From positions 36,310-100,309 of the forward strand of contig JAFTWV010000101.1 of NCBI GenBank assembly GCA_017465155.1: 64,000 nt of DNA. Direction: 5' to 3'. Source of the stretch: Clostridia bacterium. Lineage in GTDB: Bacteria > Bacillota > Clostridia > Christensenellales > Aristaeellaceae. Positions 16,187 through 24,270 of this stretch are shown one piece after another (positions within the stretch are counted from its first letter, which is position 1; each line of letters opens with the position of its first letter). The notes beneath the pieces are model-generated. The model made no database searches. It saw only the letters and a program-made list of their open reading frames with translations, and was not told where the DNA came from. The position numbers were made by a program, and so were the translations under genes.

Positions 16187-16919
16187 ATGTTGTGGGCTTC
16201 ATGGCTTTGCCAAAGGCAAGCTGCCGCACGACATGGCTGGCGATCAGCAGCCCCATGGCGGAGGGGACAAAGGCCGTGCTGGCGGGGATATCCTTGCGGC
16301 GGCCGTCATCTGCATCCGTGACCAGCGCAGGGCGGATGGGTTCCTCGGTGGAATAGGCGACGGTCAGCCGCTTCACGCCCTTTTTGCGGCAGACGGTGCG
16401 CATGGCCCGGGCAAGGGGACAGACGCTCGTGGCGTATATATCCGCGATGCGCAGCTGAGAGGGATCAAGCTTGTTGCCTGCGCCCATGGCGGCAATGAGC
16501 GGCACGCCCAGCGCATCGCAGCGGACGGCCAGCTCGACCTTCGCAGCTACGGTATCCACTGCGTCAATCACGTAATCGTATTGGGTCAGATCAATCGTAT
16601 CGGCGTTTTCAGGCAGGTAGAACATGCGATGCATCCCCACGGCAACCTGGGGATTGATGTCCCGGAGCCGGGCCGCCATGACGGTTACCTTGTCCTGACC
16701 GATGGTGGAATGCAGGGCAATGATCTGACGGTTGAGGTTGGTGATGCTGACGTCATCGTTATCAAAGATATCGATGGCCGCGATGCCGGATCGCACCAGC
16801 GCCTCACAGACATAACCGCCTACGCCGCCCACGCCGAAAACGGCTACGCGGGCCTTGTGCAGGCGGGAAAAGCCTTCCTCGCGCAGGAGGTTGATGGTGC
16901 GGGAAAACTGCTCGGACAT
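16185..16919 (-). CDS. tcdA: tRNA threonylcarbamoyladenosine dehydratase
   Basis: The 244-residue ThiF/HesA/MoeB-fold protein matches TcdA, which uses ATP to cyclise t6A37 to ct6A in ANN-decoding tRNAs. Visible are the nucleotide-binding GVGGVGG (29-35), NDDVSITNLNRQ with the conserved Arg, DAVDTV and AMGAGNKLDP. The start at 16919 has GAGGTG upstream. Single-gene unit with its own promoter. Confidence 0.88.
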   Translation of the reverse strand: MSEQFSRTINLLREEGFSRLHKARVAVFGVGGVGGYVCEALVRSGIAAIDIFDNDDVSITNLNRQIIALHSTIGQDKVTVMAARLRDINPQVAVGMHRMFYLPENADTIDLTQYDYVIDAVDTVAAKVELAVRCDALGVPLIAAMGAGNKLDPSQLRIADIYATSVCPLARAMRTVCRKKGVKRLTVAYSTEEPIRPALVTDADDGRRKDIPASTAFVPSAMGLLIASHVVRQLAFGKAMKPTT

Positions 16920-16956
16920 TCTGCGTCACCTCGTTGGATTGGTTGGAGACTCTCCT

Positions 16957-16985
16957 ATGATAATGGGGAAAGCCGGGGTTGTCAA
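16957..16985 (-). promoter_or_regulatory. Promoter of tcdA
   Basis: Minus strand: TTGACA, 17-bp spacer, TATCAT, about 40 bp before the start. Confidence 0.7.
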
Positions 16986-16989
16986 GAAC

Positions 16990-17025
16990 ATGAAAAGCTG
17001 CTGCATCGTTCTGGCGCAGCAGCTT
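16990..17025 (-). terminator. Terminator of the GH4-hydrolase operon
   Basis: AAGCTGCTGC / GCAGCAGCTT stem followed by TTTC on the minus strand, five bases after the hydrolase stop. Confidence 0.8.
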
Positions 17026-17029
17026 CATG

Positions 17030-17695
17030 TTATGTCCAGCTTTCCGTGATGTCAAGGATTACCTGAGCAATCTTCGGGCTGCCCGCGATGTAGCTTCCGT
17101 GACCTTCGCCGTCCAGCAGAATATATCGGCAGCCGGGGATGCAGCGGGCGATGTGCCGCATGTGGCTTTGCCGGAGCATATCCCTGCTGCCGGCGGTCAG
17201 CGCGGCCGGAACCCGGATGGAGCGCAGCTGTTCATCCGTTATGTCCGGCTCGGTGAGCATCAGGCGGAACAGCGGAGATCGGTTGAAAAAATACATCATC
17301 CGGAAAAGCCACAGCCAGTGTGCCTTCAGTCCGGAAGGACGGACATTCACGCCGCTGGCAATGATCCCGCCTGTCAGGTCGGGCTGGCCGATGGAGAGCA
17401 GCAGGGCGACAATACCGCCGTCGCTGAAGCCGTAGACGATAGGCCGATCAAGTGCCAGAAGACGGATGAAGTCCGCCATATCCGCCGCCATATCGGCATA
17501 GTGCAGCTCCCGGACGGGCGTGCTGCCGCCGTGGCCGCGGCTGTCGACGGCATAGACCGTGAAATGCTCAGCCAGCAGGGGAATCGCTGCGCGGAAGATA
17601 TCAAGGCTTTCGCCGTTGCCGTGCAGAAGGAGCAGCGGGCGGCCGCTGCCTGCAACCTCATAATGCAGCGAGATGCTGCCGGTATCCAGGATCAT
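17030..17695 (-). CDS. Alpha/beta-fold hydrolase
   Basis: The 221-residue protein has the oxyanion HGNGES (25-30), the nucleophile elbow GFSDGG (Ser91), Asp172 in AGSRDML and the catalytic His199 in GEGHGS. It resembles small cytoplasmic esterases/hydrolases with no assignable substrate. The start at 17695 has AGGAGGG upstream and overlaps the TGA of the preceding small gene (ATGA), so the two are coupled; a longer frame to 17767 lacks a ribosome site. Confidence 0.82.
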   Translation of the reverse strand: MILDTGSISLHYEVAGSGRPLLLLHGNGESLDIFRAAIPLLAEHFTVYAVDSRGHGGSTPVRELHYADMAADMADFIRLLALDRPIVYGFSDGGIVALLLSIGQPDLTGGIIASGVNVRPSGLKAHWLWLFRMMYFFNRSPLFRLMLTEPDITDEQLRSIRVPAALTAGSRDMLRQSHMRHIARCIPGCRYILLDGEGHGSYIAGSPKIAQVILDITESWT

Positions 17696-17904
17696 GCGCA
17701 GCCCTCCTGCAGCAGGAACAGTGCCCGCTTGTACAGGGGATCCAGATCGCAGCCGCAGGAGCCGCACTCCATATCCGCCTGCATGAGGGCGGATATGAGA
17801 TGACTCCGGTCATAAGCGCCGGACAGATACTGTGCGGCGGGGAGCGCAATCAGGGCCCAGCCGGAGGCGGCGAAGCGGTGCATGATGAAGTCGAGCTCGG
17901 ACAT
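17692..17904 (-). CDS. Small Cys-containing hypothetical protein
   Basis: A 70-residue protein that I do not recognise. Support for coding: AGGAGG eight bases before the ATG, a 15-bp gap after the GH4 stop and an ATGA overlap with the hydrolase gene. It contains a CGSCGC motif (about residues 47-52) and a C-terminal Cys, which could bind metal. No signal peptide or membrane helix. Confidence 0.6.
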   Translation of the reverse strand: MSELDFIMHRFAASGWALIALPAAQYLSGAYDRSHLISALMQADMECGSCGCDLDPLYKRALFLLQEGCA

Positions 17905-17919
17905 GAGATGCCTCCTGTG

Positions 17920-19314
17920 TTACTCGAACCAGCCCTTGGGCAGATAGGCTTTCTGATTCTCCAGCATGTCGTTGAACAGCGTTTCACCGTCGGACAGGGA
18001 GACCCGGGCCATCTGCGGATCGTTCATGAAGGTGGACAGGCCCAGCTTCCGGTCGCAGGTCATGGCGGCGCGCAGGGCATTTTCCTGATTGTACACATGA
18101 CGGGCAACCAGAGGCAGTACGTTCTCAGGTACCTTGCCGGCGTGAACCGGCTCAATGCGGTCATAGCCGAAGAAGGCGTTGGTTTCCACCACAGCGCCCA
18201 GCGGCAGATTCTCAATCTGCCCGCGGTTGGGGATGTTCACGTTGGATACGATGTCGCCAAGACCGAGAATCGCCTTGATCAGCAGATGGCCTTCCTCGCC
18301 GGAGCCCTTGAGGCTGATTTCCTCTGCGCCGCTGATGAGATCATCGGAGCGCTTCATGCGGCGGGCAAGATCCTCCACGCGCCAGTCAACGGTGGTCAGG
18401 CCGTATTTCCATTCGCGGACAACCTCGGGGCTGCTGTTGTACCAGGGGGGCAGGAATTCCACCAGATGGCGGTCGCCGGCGGCAGCGATTGCGCCATAAC
18501 GGTTGAACAGGTCGAACTTGATCCGGTGTGCAAAGGCGAAGGAGGAGTTCATCCAGTTTTTGTCTCCGCCATCCTCAAAACCGTCGTAATACTTCTTTGC
18601 AAACTCAGCGTACAGGGGCATCAGATCGACGCCCTTCCATGTGGCGCGGGTTACCCAGGTAAAGTGGTTCACGCCCACGACCGTGGTGTAGATATCCTGA
18701 CGCTTCACATCGTCGGCCAGCCCCATATCCTTGAGCATTCCGCACAGGAGCTTCTGCGTGCCGAAGACCTCATGGCAGCAGCCGAAGGCCTTGATTTGCG
18801 GGAATACCTCGTACAGCGTGCGTACGCAGAGCGTCATGGGATTGGTATAGTTAATGACCCATGCGTCGGGGGCGTAATCGCGGATGGCTTCGCAGATCTC
18901 GACAAACATGGGGATGGTACGCATGGCACGCATGAAGCCGCCGGGGCCGACGGTATCGCCTACGGGCTGCCATACGCCCACGCGTTCGGGCAGATGCACG
19001 TCGGAGCGCATCTCCTCGAAGGTGCCGGGCAGGATGGAGATGATGACGAAGTCTGCGCCGGCGAGGGCCTCCTGCAGGCTGGAGGAAACCTCGAAATCCC
19101 AGTGGGATTTGGCGTCAGGGTGCGCATTGATTTTTTCGCCGATGATCCTGTTGCGCTCGGCGGCGCTGCGGTCGATGTCGTAGAGACGGACGGTACCGCT
19201 GATCTGCTCGTCGCAGGCAATATCAGTCATAAAGCCCCACGCCCAGCCGCGGGAGCCGCCGCCGATGTAGGCCACTGTCAGTCCGGTAACGCGGTTATCG
19301 TGATGCTGAATCAT
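17920..19314 (-). CDS. GH4 alpha-galactosidase/alpha-glucosidase/glucuronidase
   Basis: The 464-residue protein belongs to GH4, whose members use NAD+ and Mn2+ in a redox-elimination mechanism. The nucleotide-binding loop GGGSRGWAWG (18-27), NYTNPM (155-160), the metal ligands Cys180-His181 in CCHEVFG and GVNHF (214-218) are present. The CHEV form of the motif is seen in alpha-galactosidase/alpha-glucosidase/glucuronidase subgroups rather than in 6-phospho-glycosidases, but I cannot fix the sugar. First gene of a three-gene operon with a TTTACA-17-TATAAT promoter. Confidence 0.88.
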   Translation of the reverse strand: MIQHHDNRVTGLTVAYIGGGSRGWAWGFMTDIACDEQISGTVRLYDIDRSAAERNRIIGEKINAHPDAKSHWDFEVSSSLQEALAGADFVIISILPGTFEEMRSDVHLPERVGVWQPVGDTVGPGGFMRAMRTIPMFVEICEAIRDYAPDAWVINYTNPMTLCVRTLYEVFPQIKAFGCCHEVFGTQKLLCGMLKDMGLADDVKRQDIYTTVVGVNHFTWVTRATWKGVDLMPLYAEFAKKYYDGFEDGGDKNWMNSSFAFAHRIKFDLFNRYGAIAAAGDRHLVEFLPPWYNSSPEVVREWKYGLTTVDWRVEDLARRMKRSDDLISGAEEISLKGSGEEGHLLIKAILGLGDIVSNVNIPNRGQIENLPLGAVVETNAFFGYDRIEPVHAGKVPENVLPLVARHVYNQENALRAAMTCDRKLGLSTFMNDPQMARVSLSDGETLFNDMLENQKAYLPKGWFE

Positions 19315-19348
19315 TTGTTGGAACCCCTTTCACGGTTGCGTTGCTTCT

Positions 19349-19377
19349 ATTATACCGACGGCTGCAGCGTTTGTAAA
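19349..19377 (-). promoter_or_regulatory. Promoter of the GH4 operon
   Basis: Minus strand: TTTACA, 17-bp spacer, TATAAT, about 35 bp before the GH4 start. Confidence 0.75.
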
Positions 19378-19402
19378 GATACTTCCGGAAGCCCTGCGCA
19401 TA

Positions 19403-19445
19403 TAAAAAATCAGCCGGCCCGCTGGAAAAGGCGAACCGGCTGATA
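19403..19445 (-). terminator. Terminator of ilvE
   Basis: ATCAGCCGG / CCGGCTGAT stem followed by TTTTTTATA on the minus strand, between ilvE and the GH4 promoter. Confidence 0.85.
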
Positions 19446-19471
19446 TCACAGGTGTTTTGCTGGCATATGGA

Positions 19472-20497
19472 TTATTTTACCGTTACGACCCAGCCTTCGG
19501 GCGCTTCGATCTCGCCCATCTGGATGCCGCGCAGGGTGTTGTAGAGCTTTGTCAGCACCGGGCCCATCTTTTCCTTGCCGGAGGGGAAGACGATTTCCCT
19601 GCCGTGGTCGCTGATCGAGCCAACGGGGCTGATGACCGCCGCCGTGCCGCACAGGCCGCACTCGGCAAACTCAGGCACCTCGGCAAAGGGAACCTCGCGG
19701 TGCTCCACCTCCATGCCCAGATACTTCTCCGCCACGATCATCAGGCTCCGGCGGGTGATGGAGGGCAGAATGGAATCCGACTTGGGGGTGACGAGCTTGT
19801 TGTCCCTGGTGACGAAGATGAAATTCGCGCCGCCTGTTTCCTCGACCTTGGTGCGGGTGGCAGCGTCAAGGTACATATTTTCGGCAAAGCCCTCGCGGTG
19901 CGCCTCCATGATGGGATGGAGGGACATGGCGTAGTTCAGGCCTGCCTTGATGGCGCCGGTGCCGTGGGGGGCTGCACGGTCATAATCGGAAATCTTCAGG
20001 GCGATGGGCTTTACGCCGCCCTTGAAGTAGGGGCCTACGGGCGTGCAGAAGATGCGGAACTCGAATTCCTCCGCGGGCTTTACGCCGATGACGGAGTTGG
20101 TGCCGATCATGAAGGGACGCAGATACAGGGATGCGCCGGTACCATAGGGCGGTACGTAGGCAGCGTTGGCTTCCACAACCATCTTCACCGCTTCCACGAA
20201 CTTTTCCACCGGGAAGGCGGGCATTTCCAGACGCGCGCAGGTATCGGCCATGCGCTGAGCGTTCAGGTCAGGGCGGAAGGTCACGATGCGGCCGTCCTTG
20301 GTGTAGTAGGCCTTCAGGCCCTCAAAGCAGGCCTGGCAGTACTGGAAGACGCAGGCGCACTCGTTCAGGGTGATGTTCGCGTCGGTCTCCAGACCGCCTT
20401 CCTCCCATTTGCCGTCCTTAAAGCGGCATACATAGCGATAATCCGTCTTGATATATCCGAAGCCGAGGCTGCTCCAATCGATGTTCTTGTTCTCCAT
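19472..20497 (-). CDS. ilvE: Branched-chain amino acid aminotransferase
   Basis: The 341-residue fold-type IV PLP enzyme transfers the amino group between glutamate and branched-chain 2-oxo acids. The PLP lysine is Lys184 in GAIKAGLNYA; other family segments are CFEGLKAY, FRPDLNAQRM and ECGLCGTAAVISPVG. It is the longer BCAT form of about 340 residues. Stand-alone unit with a TTGAAA-17-TATAAT promoter; AAGGAG lies upstream of the ATG. Confidence 0.93.
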   Translation of the reverse strand: MENKNIDWSSLGFGYIKTDYRYVCRFKDGKWEEGGLETDANITLNECACVFQYCQACFEGLKAYYTKDGRIVTFRPDLNAQRMADTCARLEMPAFPVEKFVEAVKMVVEANAAYVPPYGTGASLYLRPFMIGTNSVIGVKPAEEFEFRIFCTPVGPYFKGGVKPIALKISDYDRAAPHGTGAIKAGLNYAMSLHPIMEAHREGFAENMYLDAATRTKVEETGGANFIFVTRDNKLVTPKSDSILPSITRRSLMIVAEKYLGMEVEHREVPFAEVPEFAECGLCGTAAVISPVGSISDHGREIVFPSGKEKMGPVLTKLYNTLRGIQMGEIEAPEGWVVTVK

Positions 20498-20521
20498 GAT
20501 GAATCACTCCTTCGTGATGAT

Positions 20522-20592
20522 TGCCATCCTGCACGGTTCAGGAAGGTGCAGGGCTATTTTGTTATTATAGGACGTTCAGAACGGTATTTCAA
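20522..20592 (-). promoter_or_regulatory. ilvE promoter and leader hairpin
   Basis: The promoter is TTGAAA, 17-bp spacer, TATAAT (20564-20592). Between it and the ribosome site, a CCTGCAC / GTGCAGG hairpin (20522-20554) would form in the leader RNA. No T-box or leader peptide is visible. Confidence 0.65.
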
Positions 20593-20678
20593 GCGGAATC
20601 CTGCACTTATCGTGGTTTTTTCATGTTTTGGCAGACACGGGGAAAATGACGGAAAAGCTGGAAATGACCAGATTCAAC

Positions 20679-20709
20679 ATTGACAACTGACTGTCAATCT
20701 GAGTACAAT
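20679..20709 (+). promoter_or_regulatory. TetR promoter with overlapping palindrome
   Basis: The inverted repeat ATTGACA-6-TGTCAAT (20679-20698) includes the -35 box TTGACA. An 18-bp spacer leads to TACAAT (20704-20709). The placement suggests autorepression by the TetR protein encoded just downstream. Confidence 0.7.
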
Positions 20710-20773
20710 GAGACCGGATTAAAGTGAACGTGTTCATAAAAACAGGGGACAGCTTGTGGATAAAGGAGGCATC

Positions 20774-21304
20774 ATGCCGAAAATCATTGACGCTCTGCGG
20801 GAAAACCTGCTGCGGGAGGCACGTGCCATGCTGCTCAGAGACGGCGGCAGGGAGCTGACCATCCGCAACATCGCTGCCGCCTGCCATGTGGCCGTCGGCA
20901 CGGTGTATAACTATTTCAAATCAAAGGACGAGCTGATGGCTTTCGTGATGCTGGAGGACTGGCAAACAGGCGTGGCGGCCATGAGTCGGGCTGCGGCGGA
21001 ATCGCCGGATGTCCTCAGCGGATTGCGCAGTATTTACGACGGGCTGCTGGCCTTTGAAAACCTCTATCGCGAGGCATGGCGGCATTACGCGGCGGATCAC
21101 GATGCTGTCACGCAGATCGATCTGCGGCACCGCCTGGTGATTGAGCAGCTGTCCGTGATGGTTTCCGGGCTGCTGGTGCGTCATGATGCGCTGTGGACGG
21201 CGTATCTGCCAACCTTTCTGTCTGAAACGCTGCTCAGCGCTGCCGGACGCGGCGAGGGCAGCTTTGAGGAGCTTGAACCCGTTCTGAACCGACTGATCGC
21301 ATGA
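20774..21304 (+). CDS. TetR-family transcriptional regulator
   Basis: The 176-residue protein has an N-terminal TetR helix-turn-helix (about 26-50, LTIRNIAAACHVAVGTVYNYFKSK). The start ATG has AAGGAGG five bases upstream; an in-frame GTG at 20756 is less likely. The ligand-binding part is too divergent to name an effector. Its stop overlaps the region before the flavin-reductase-like gene, so the two form an operon under the palindromic promoter. Confidence 0.88.
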   Translation: MPKIIDALRENLLREARAMLLRDGGRELTIRNIAAACHVAVGTVYNYFKSKDELMAFVMLEDWQTGVAAMSRAAAESPDVLSGLRSIYDGLLAFENLYREAWRHYAADHDAVTQIDLRHRLVIEQLSVMVSGLLVRHDALWTAYLPTFLSETLLSAAGRGEGSFEELEPVLNRLIA

Positions 21305-21321
21305 TAAAGGAGGAATCCCCC

Positions 21322-22236
21322 ATGTCCAGCTTCAAGGATCTGCGAATTGTGGACAATTTCTATCAGACCTCGGCGTACTATCCCATGCCTACGGTGCTCA
21401 TCTCAACGCTGTCGCCCGACGGCAAGACCAATCTCGGCCCCTACTCTCTTGTTTCGCCCTACTACATCGCGGGCAAGGATTACTATGCGATGCTCCTGTG
21501 CTGCCGCAATTCCTCCAACACGGCGCAGAACATCCTGCGCGGCAGCAAATGCGCCCTGAATTTCATCACCGATGACCGCAAGACCTTCAAGGAAGCGGTT
21601 CGTCTTGGTTTCCCGGGCGACACCACCGAGGAAAAGATGAAGGACTGCCCCTTCCGGCTCGAAAAGGGACTGGCGGAGGGCTCCGATCGCCCGCAGGTGA
21701 TGTCGGACGCCTATCAGGTGTTCGAATGCACGTGGGTACGCGAGCTGGACGGCGCGCAGGATGATCAGCCTGGTGAGCTGAATGGCTATCCGGAACCCTA
21801 TCACGACTTCAACGGCATCACCAGCAAATTCGGCGCGCACTTCATTCTCAAGGTTGACAAGATCCTGATGAAGGAAAAGCAGTATAACGGTATTATCAAC
21901 GGTGTGAAGGCGAAGGATTTCCCGCGGGTGCCGGTAGATTACGGCTATCGTGACTCGAAGAATTTCTGGTACACGAAGTTCCGGCGTCCGATTCCGGAGC
22001 TGCTGCCGGTACGCGAGGCGTCGCTGGAGAGTGTGCGGTATGCGGCGGACCGCATTGACGATACGGTAAAGTTCACGGATGCGGCATGCATGAAGCTGAT
22101 CAAGGTACCGCGTATTTTCCTGCCGACGGCTTTGAAGGGCTGCGTAAAGTGGGCGAAGGAAAACGGCGTGACATTGATTGACGAAAAGGAAATGGACATC
22201 ATCAACGACAAGCGAGCCAAGGAGAAGATGAAATAA
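21322..22236 (+). CDS. Flavin reductase-like (split-barrel) protein
   Basis: The 304-residue protein has an N-terminal flavin-reductase-like split barrel (about 15-190, with PTVLISTLSPDGKTNLGPYSLVSPYYIA). A C-terminal part of about 110 residues is one I cannot assign. The start at 21322 has AAGGAGG eight bases upstream; an ATG at 21301 overlaps the TetR stop but has no ribosome site. Likely binds FMN; substrate unknown. Co-transcribed with its probable regulator. Confidence 0.78.
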   Translation: MSSFKDLRIVDNFYQTSAYYPMPTVLISTLSPDGKTNLGPYSLVSPYYIAGKDYYAMLLCCRNSSNTAQNILRGSKCALNFITDDRKTFKEAVRLGFPGDTTEEKMKDCPFRLEKGLAEGSDRPQVMSDAYQVFECTWVRELDGAQDDQPGELNGYPEPYHDFNGITSKFGAHFILKVDKILMKEKQYNGIINGVKAKDFPRVPVDYGYRDSKNFWYTKFRRPIPELLPVREASLESVRYAADRIDDTVKFTDAACMKLIKVPRIFLPTALKGCVKWAKENGVTLIDEKEMDIINDKRAKEKMK

Positions 22237-22254
22237 GGGGATCAAGCAACGGAG

Positions 22255-22380
22255 TAAAAAAGGGGTGTCGAGAGGGCCGTTGGCCCTTCGCGGGGTCAAG
22301 GGGCAGGGCCCCTGCCGCCGGAGGCCCCGCCGGAGCGGAACCGAACCATACGCCTTCGATAAATTTCACGGAACGTGAAA
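22255..22380. repeat. Mosaic repeat fragment
   Basis: Contains GGTGTCGAGAGGGCC...GGCCCTTCGCGGGG, then a GGCAGGGCCCCTGCC hairpin, then CCATACGCCTTCGATAAAT. All three are shared with the 13.4-13.7 kb repeat. The remainder of the 22237-22591 gap (22381-22575) shows no credible gene or site beyond a small TTTCACG/CGTGAAA hairpin. Confidence 0.65.
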
Positions 22381-22591
22381 AGCATCGAACAGTACGCCAC
22401 TCCCAAGAGGATCATCCCCCAGAGAAATGCCTCCCGGAGAACCATCGCTTCCCAAAGAACTGTCCTCCCCGAGATCGCCTCCCGACCATAACGCTGTTTC
22501 CCCTGAAAAGTCATCATACATACCCCCTGTTGTTCCCCACTGCTGCAAGGATTCCATGACATGAAGAGCTTCAAACAAGGAGGAAAAAACG

Positions 22592-23437
22592 ATGAAAATG
22601 CTCATTGCCGGCGCATACGGCAAGCTCGGTACAGACGTCCTGACGCAGGCTGTTGAGGCCGGTCACGATGTGCTGGCGATCGACATGGTGACCCGTGACA
22701 TTCCCGGCATCGAAGGAAAGTACCAGAAGAAGACTGTTGATGTGACGAAGCCTGAAACCCTCAAGGGACTGTGCGACGGCGTCGAATGCGTCATCACGAC
22801 CGTCGGTCTGACCAAGACCAGCGCGACCACCACCAACTATGAGGTGGACTATCAGGGCAACCTGAACCTGCTGAACGAAGCGAAAAAGGCCGGTGTGAAG
22901 CACTTTGCCTATGTGTCCGTCCTCAAGGCGGATAAGGCGCCAAAGGTTCCCATGCTCCACGCCAAGGCCATGCTGGAAGAGGAGCTGAAGAAATCTGGTC
23001 TGACCTACGCCATCTTCCGTCCCACGGGTTATTTCTACGACATCGCGAAGGTTTTCAAGCCCATGATCGATAAGGGTGAAGTCACGCTGCTGGGCAATGA
23101 GCCCGTGGCCTGCAACGTCATCGATACGACGGAGCTGGCGGAGTTCATCCTGCTGCACTGCATGGACAGGAATGTCACCATCGACGTGGGCGGCAAGGAA
23201 ACCTGGACGTATGAGGAGATTGCGAAGATGTTCTTTGCCGCTGCGGGCAAGGAGCCGGTCATCAAGCGTGCGCCGCCCTTCCTGTTTGACGTGCTGGCTT
23301 TTGTGAATCACTTCAAGAAGAACGGCAAGGAAGCGATCCTGCGCTTCTCCAAGTGGACACTGACGGAATCCATGGTGGCGGACGTGAAGTATGGCAAGCT
23401 GAGCTTCAAGGAATACATCGAAAACTTCGGAAAGTAA
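22592..23437 (+). CDS. NmrA/SDR-like NAD(P)-binding protein
   Basis: The 281-residue atypical short-chain dehydrogenase has the N-terminal dinucleotide motif GAYGKLG (7-13). YVSVLKADKAPKVPMLHAKAMLEEEL is typical of NmrA-like/UbiE-linked epimerase-type proteins. It probably binds NAD(P)H; whether it is an enzyme or a redox sensor is not clear. AAGGAGG precedes the start. It opens a three-gene operon with two membrane proteins. Confidence 0.8.
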   Translation: MKMLIAGAYGKLGTDVLTQAVEAGHDVLAIDMVTRDIPGIEGKYQKKTVDVTKPETLKGLCDGVECVITTVGLTKTSATTTNYEVDYQGNLNLLNEAKKAGVKHFAYVSVLKADKAPKVPMLHAKAMLEEELKKSGLTYAIFRPTGYFYDIAKVFKPMIDKGEVTLLGNEPVACNVIDTTELAEFILLHCMDRNVTIDVGGKETWTYEEIAKMFFAAAGKEPVIKRAPPFLFDVLAFVNHFKKNGKEAILRFSKWTLTESMVADVKYGKLSFKEYIENFGK

Positions 23438-23449
23438 GGAGAGAAGGAT

Positions 23450-24238
23450 ATGGGTCTTGAACTGATGTGGATTGTTCTCGTCGTCTGCGCCATCGCCTGC
23501 GCTGTCGGCTTTTACAAGTATGTGTACTTCCTGTCCATCGGCTATGGCTTTGCCATTGCTGCAGGTGCTGTGGCCACGGCTGTCATCTTCGCCGGCCGCA
23601 TGGACTGGGTGGCGGCGCTGCAGATGGTGCTGTTTATCGCATACGGCGCACGCCTGAGCGGTTTCCTGCTGGTGCGCGAGCTCAAGAGCGCATCCTTCAA
23701 CAAGGCCATGAAGAGCGTCATGAAGCCTGAAAAGCCACTGCCGATCTTCGTCAGCGTGAGCATCTGGGTGTGCGTGGCTATCCTGTATACGATGCAGGTC
23801 AGCCCCATGTTCTATCGCCTGTACAACAGCACGGCGGATGTGACGATGCCCGTTATTGGCGCGGTGATCTCCGTGCTGGGTCTGCTGCTGGAGTCTGCGG
23901 CTGACAAGCAGAAGAGTGAGCAGAAGAAAAAGAATCCGGACATGGTGGCGACTGAGGGACTGTACCGGATCGTGCGCTGCCCGAACTACCTGGGTGAGAT
24001 TATCTTCTGGACTGGCGTACTGGTGGGTGCGTTCACGGCGCTGCAGGGCGCGGGCCAGTGGATTGTTGCCATTCTGGCGTGGGTGCTGATTGTGTTCATC
24101 ATGTGCAATGGCGCGCAGCGTCTGGAAAAGCGGCAGATGGCCCGCTACGGCAAGGATAAGGCTTACAGCGATTATGCCAATAAGACCCCCATCATCTTCC
24201 CCTTTGTTCCGCTGTATCATCTGAACAAGCAGGACTGA
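23450..24238 (+). CDS. DUF1295 / steroid 5-alpha-reductase-like membrane protein
   Basis: The 262-residue protein has about six hydrophobic helices. It carries the DUF1295 signature near the C terminus (ESAADKQKSEQKKKNPD, then GLYRIVRCPNYLGEIIFWTG). The family is related to isoprenylcysteine methyltransferases and steroid reductases; the substrate is unknown. It sits 12 bp after the NAD(P)-binding gene, suggesting a joint lipid or quinone reduction role (inference). Confidence 0.8.
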   Translation: MGLELMWIVLVVCAIACAVGFYKYVYFLSIGYGFAIAAGAVATAVIFAGRMDWVAALQMVLFIAYGARLSGFLLVRELKSASFNKAMKSVMKPEKPLPIFVSVSIWVCVAILYTMQVSPMFYRLYNSTADVTMPVIGAVISVLGLLLESAADKQKSEQKKKNPDMVATEGLYRIVRCPNYLGEIIFWTGVLVGAFTALQGAGQWIVAILAWVLIVFIMCNGAQRLEKRQMARYGKDKAYSDYANKTPIIFPFVPLYHLNKQD

Positions 24239-24270
24239 GCGGAAGAGCTGCAAAAGAAAGGGAGATTCGC

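Noticed and set aside
22296-22574. 92-codon minus-strand frame with a hydrophobic stretch before the SDR gene
   Set aside because: It reads out of the mosaic repeat, lacks a ribosome site, and its codons do not resemble those of the neighbours.
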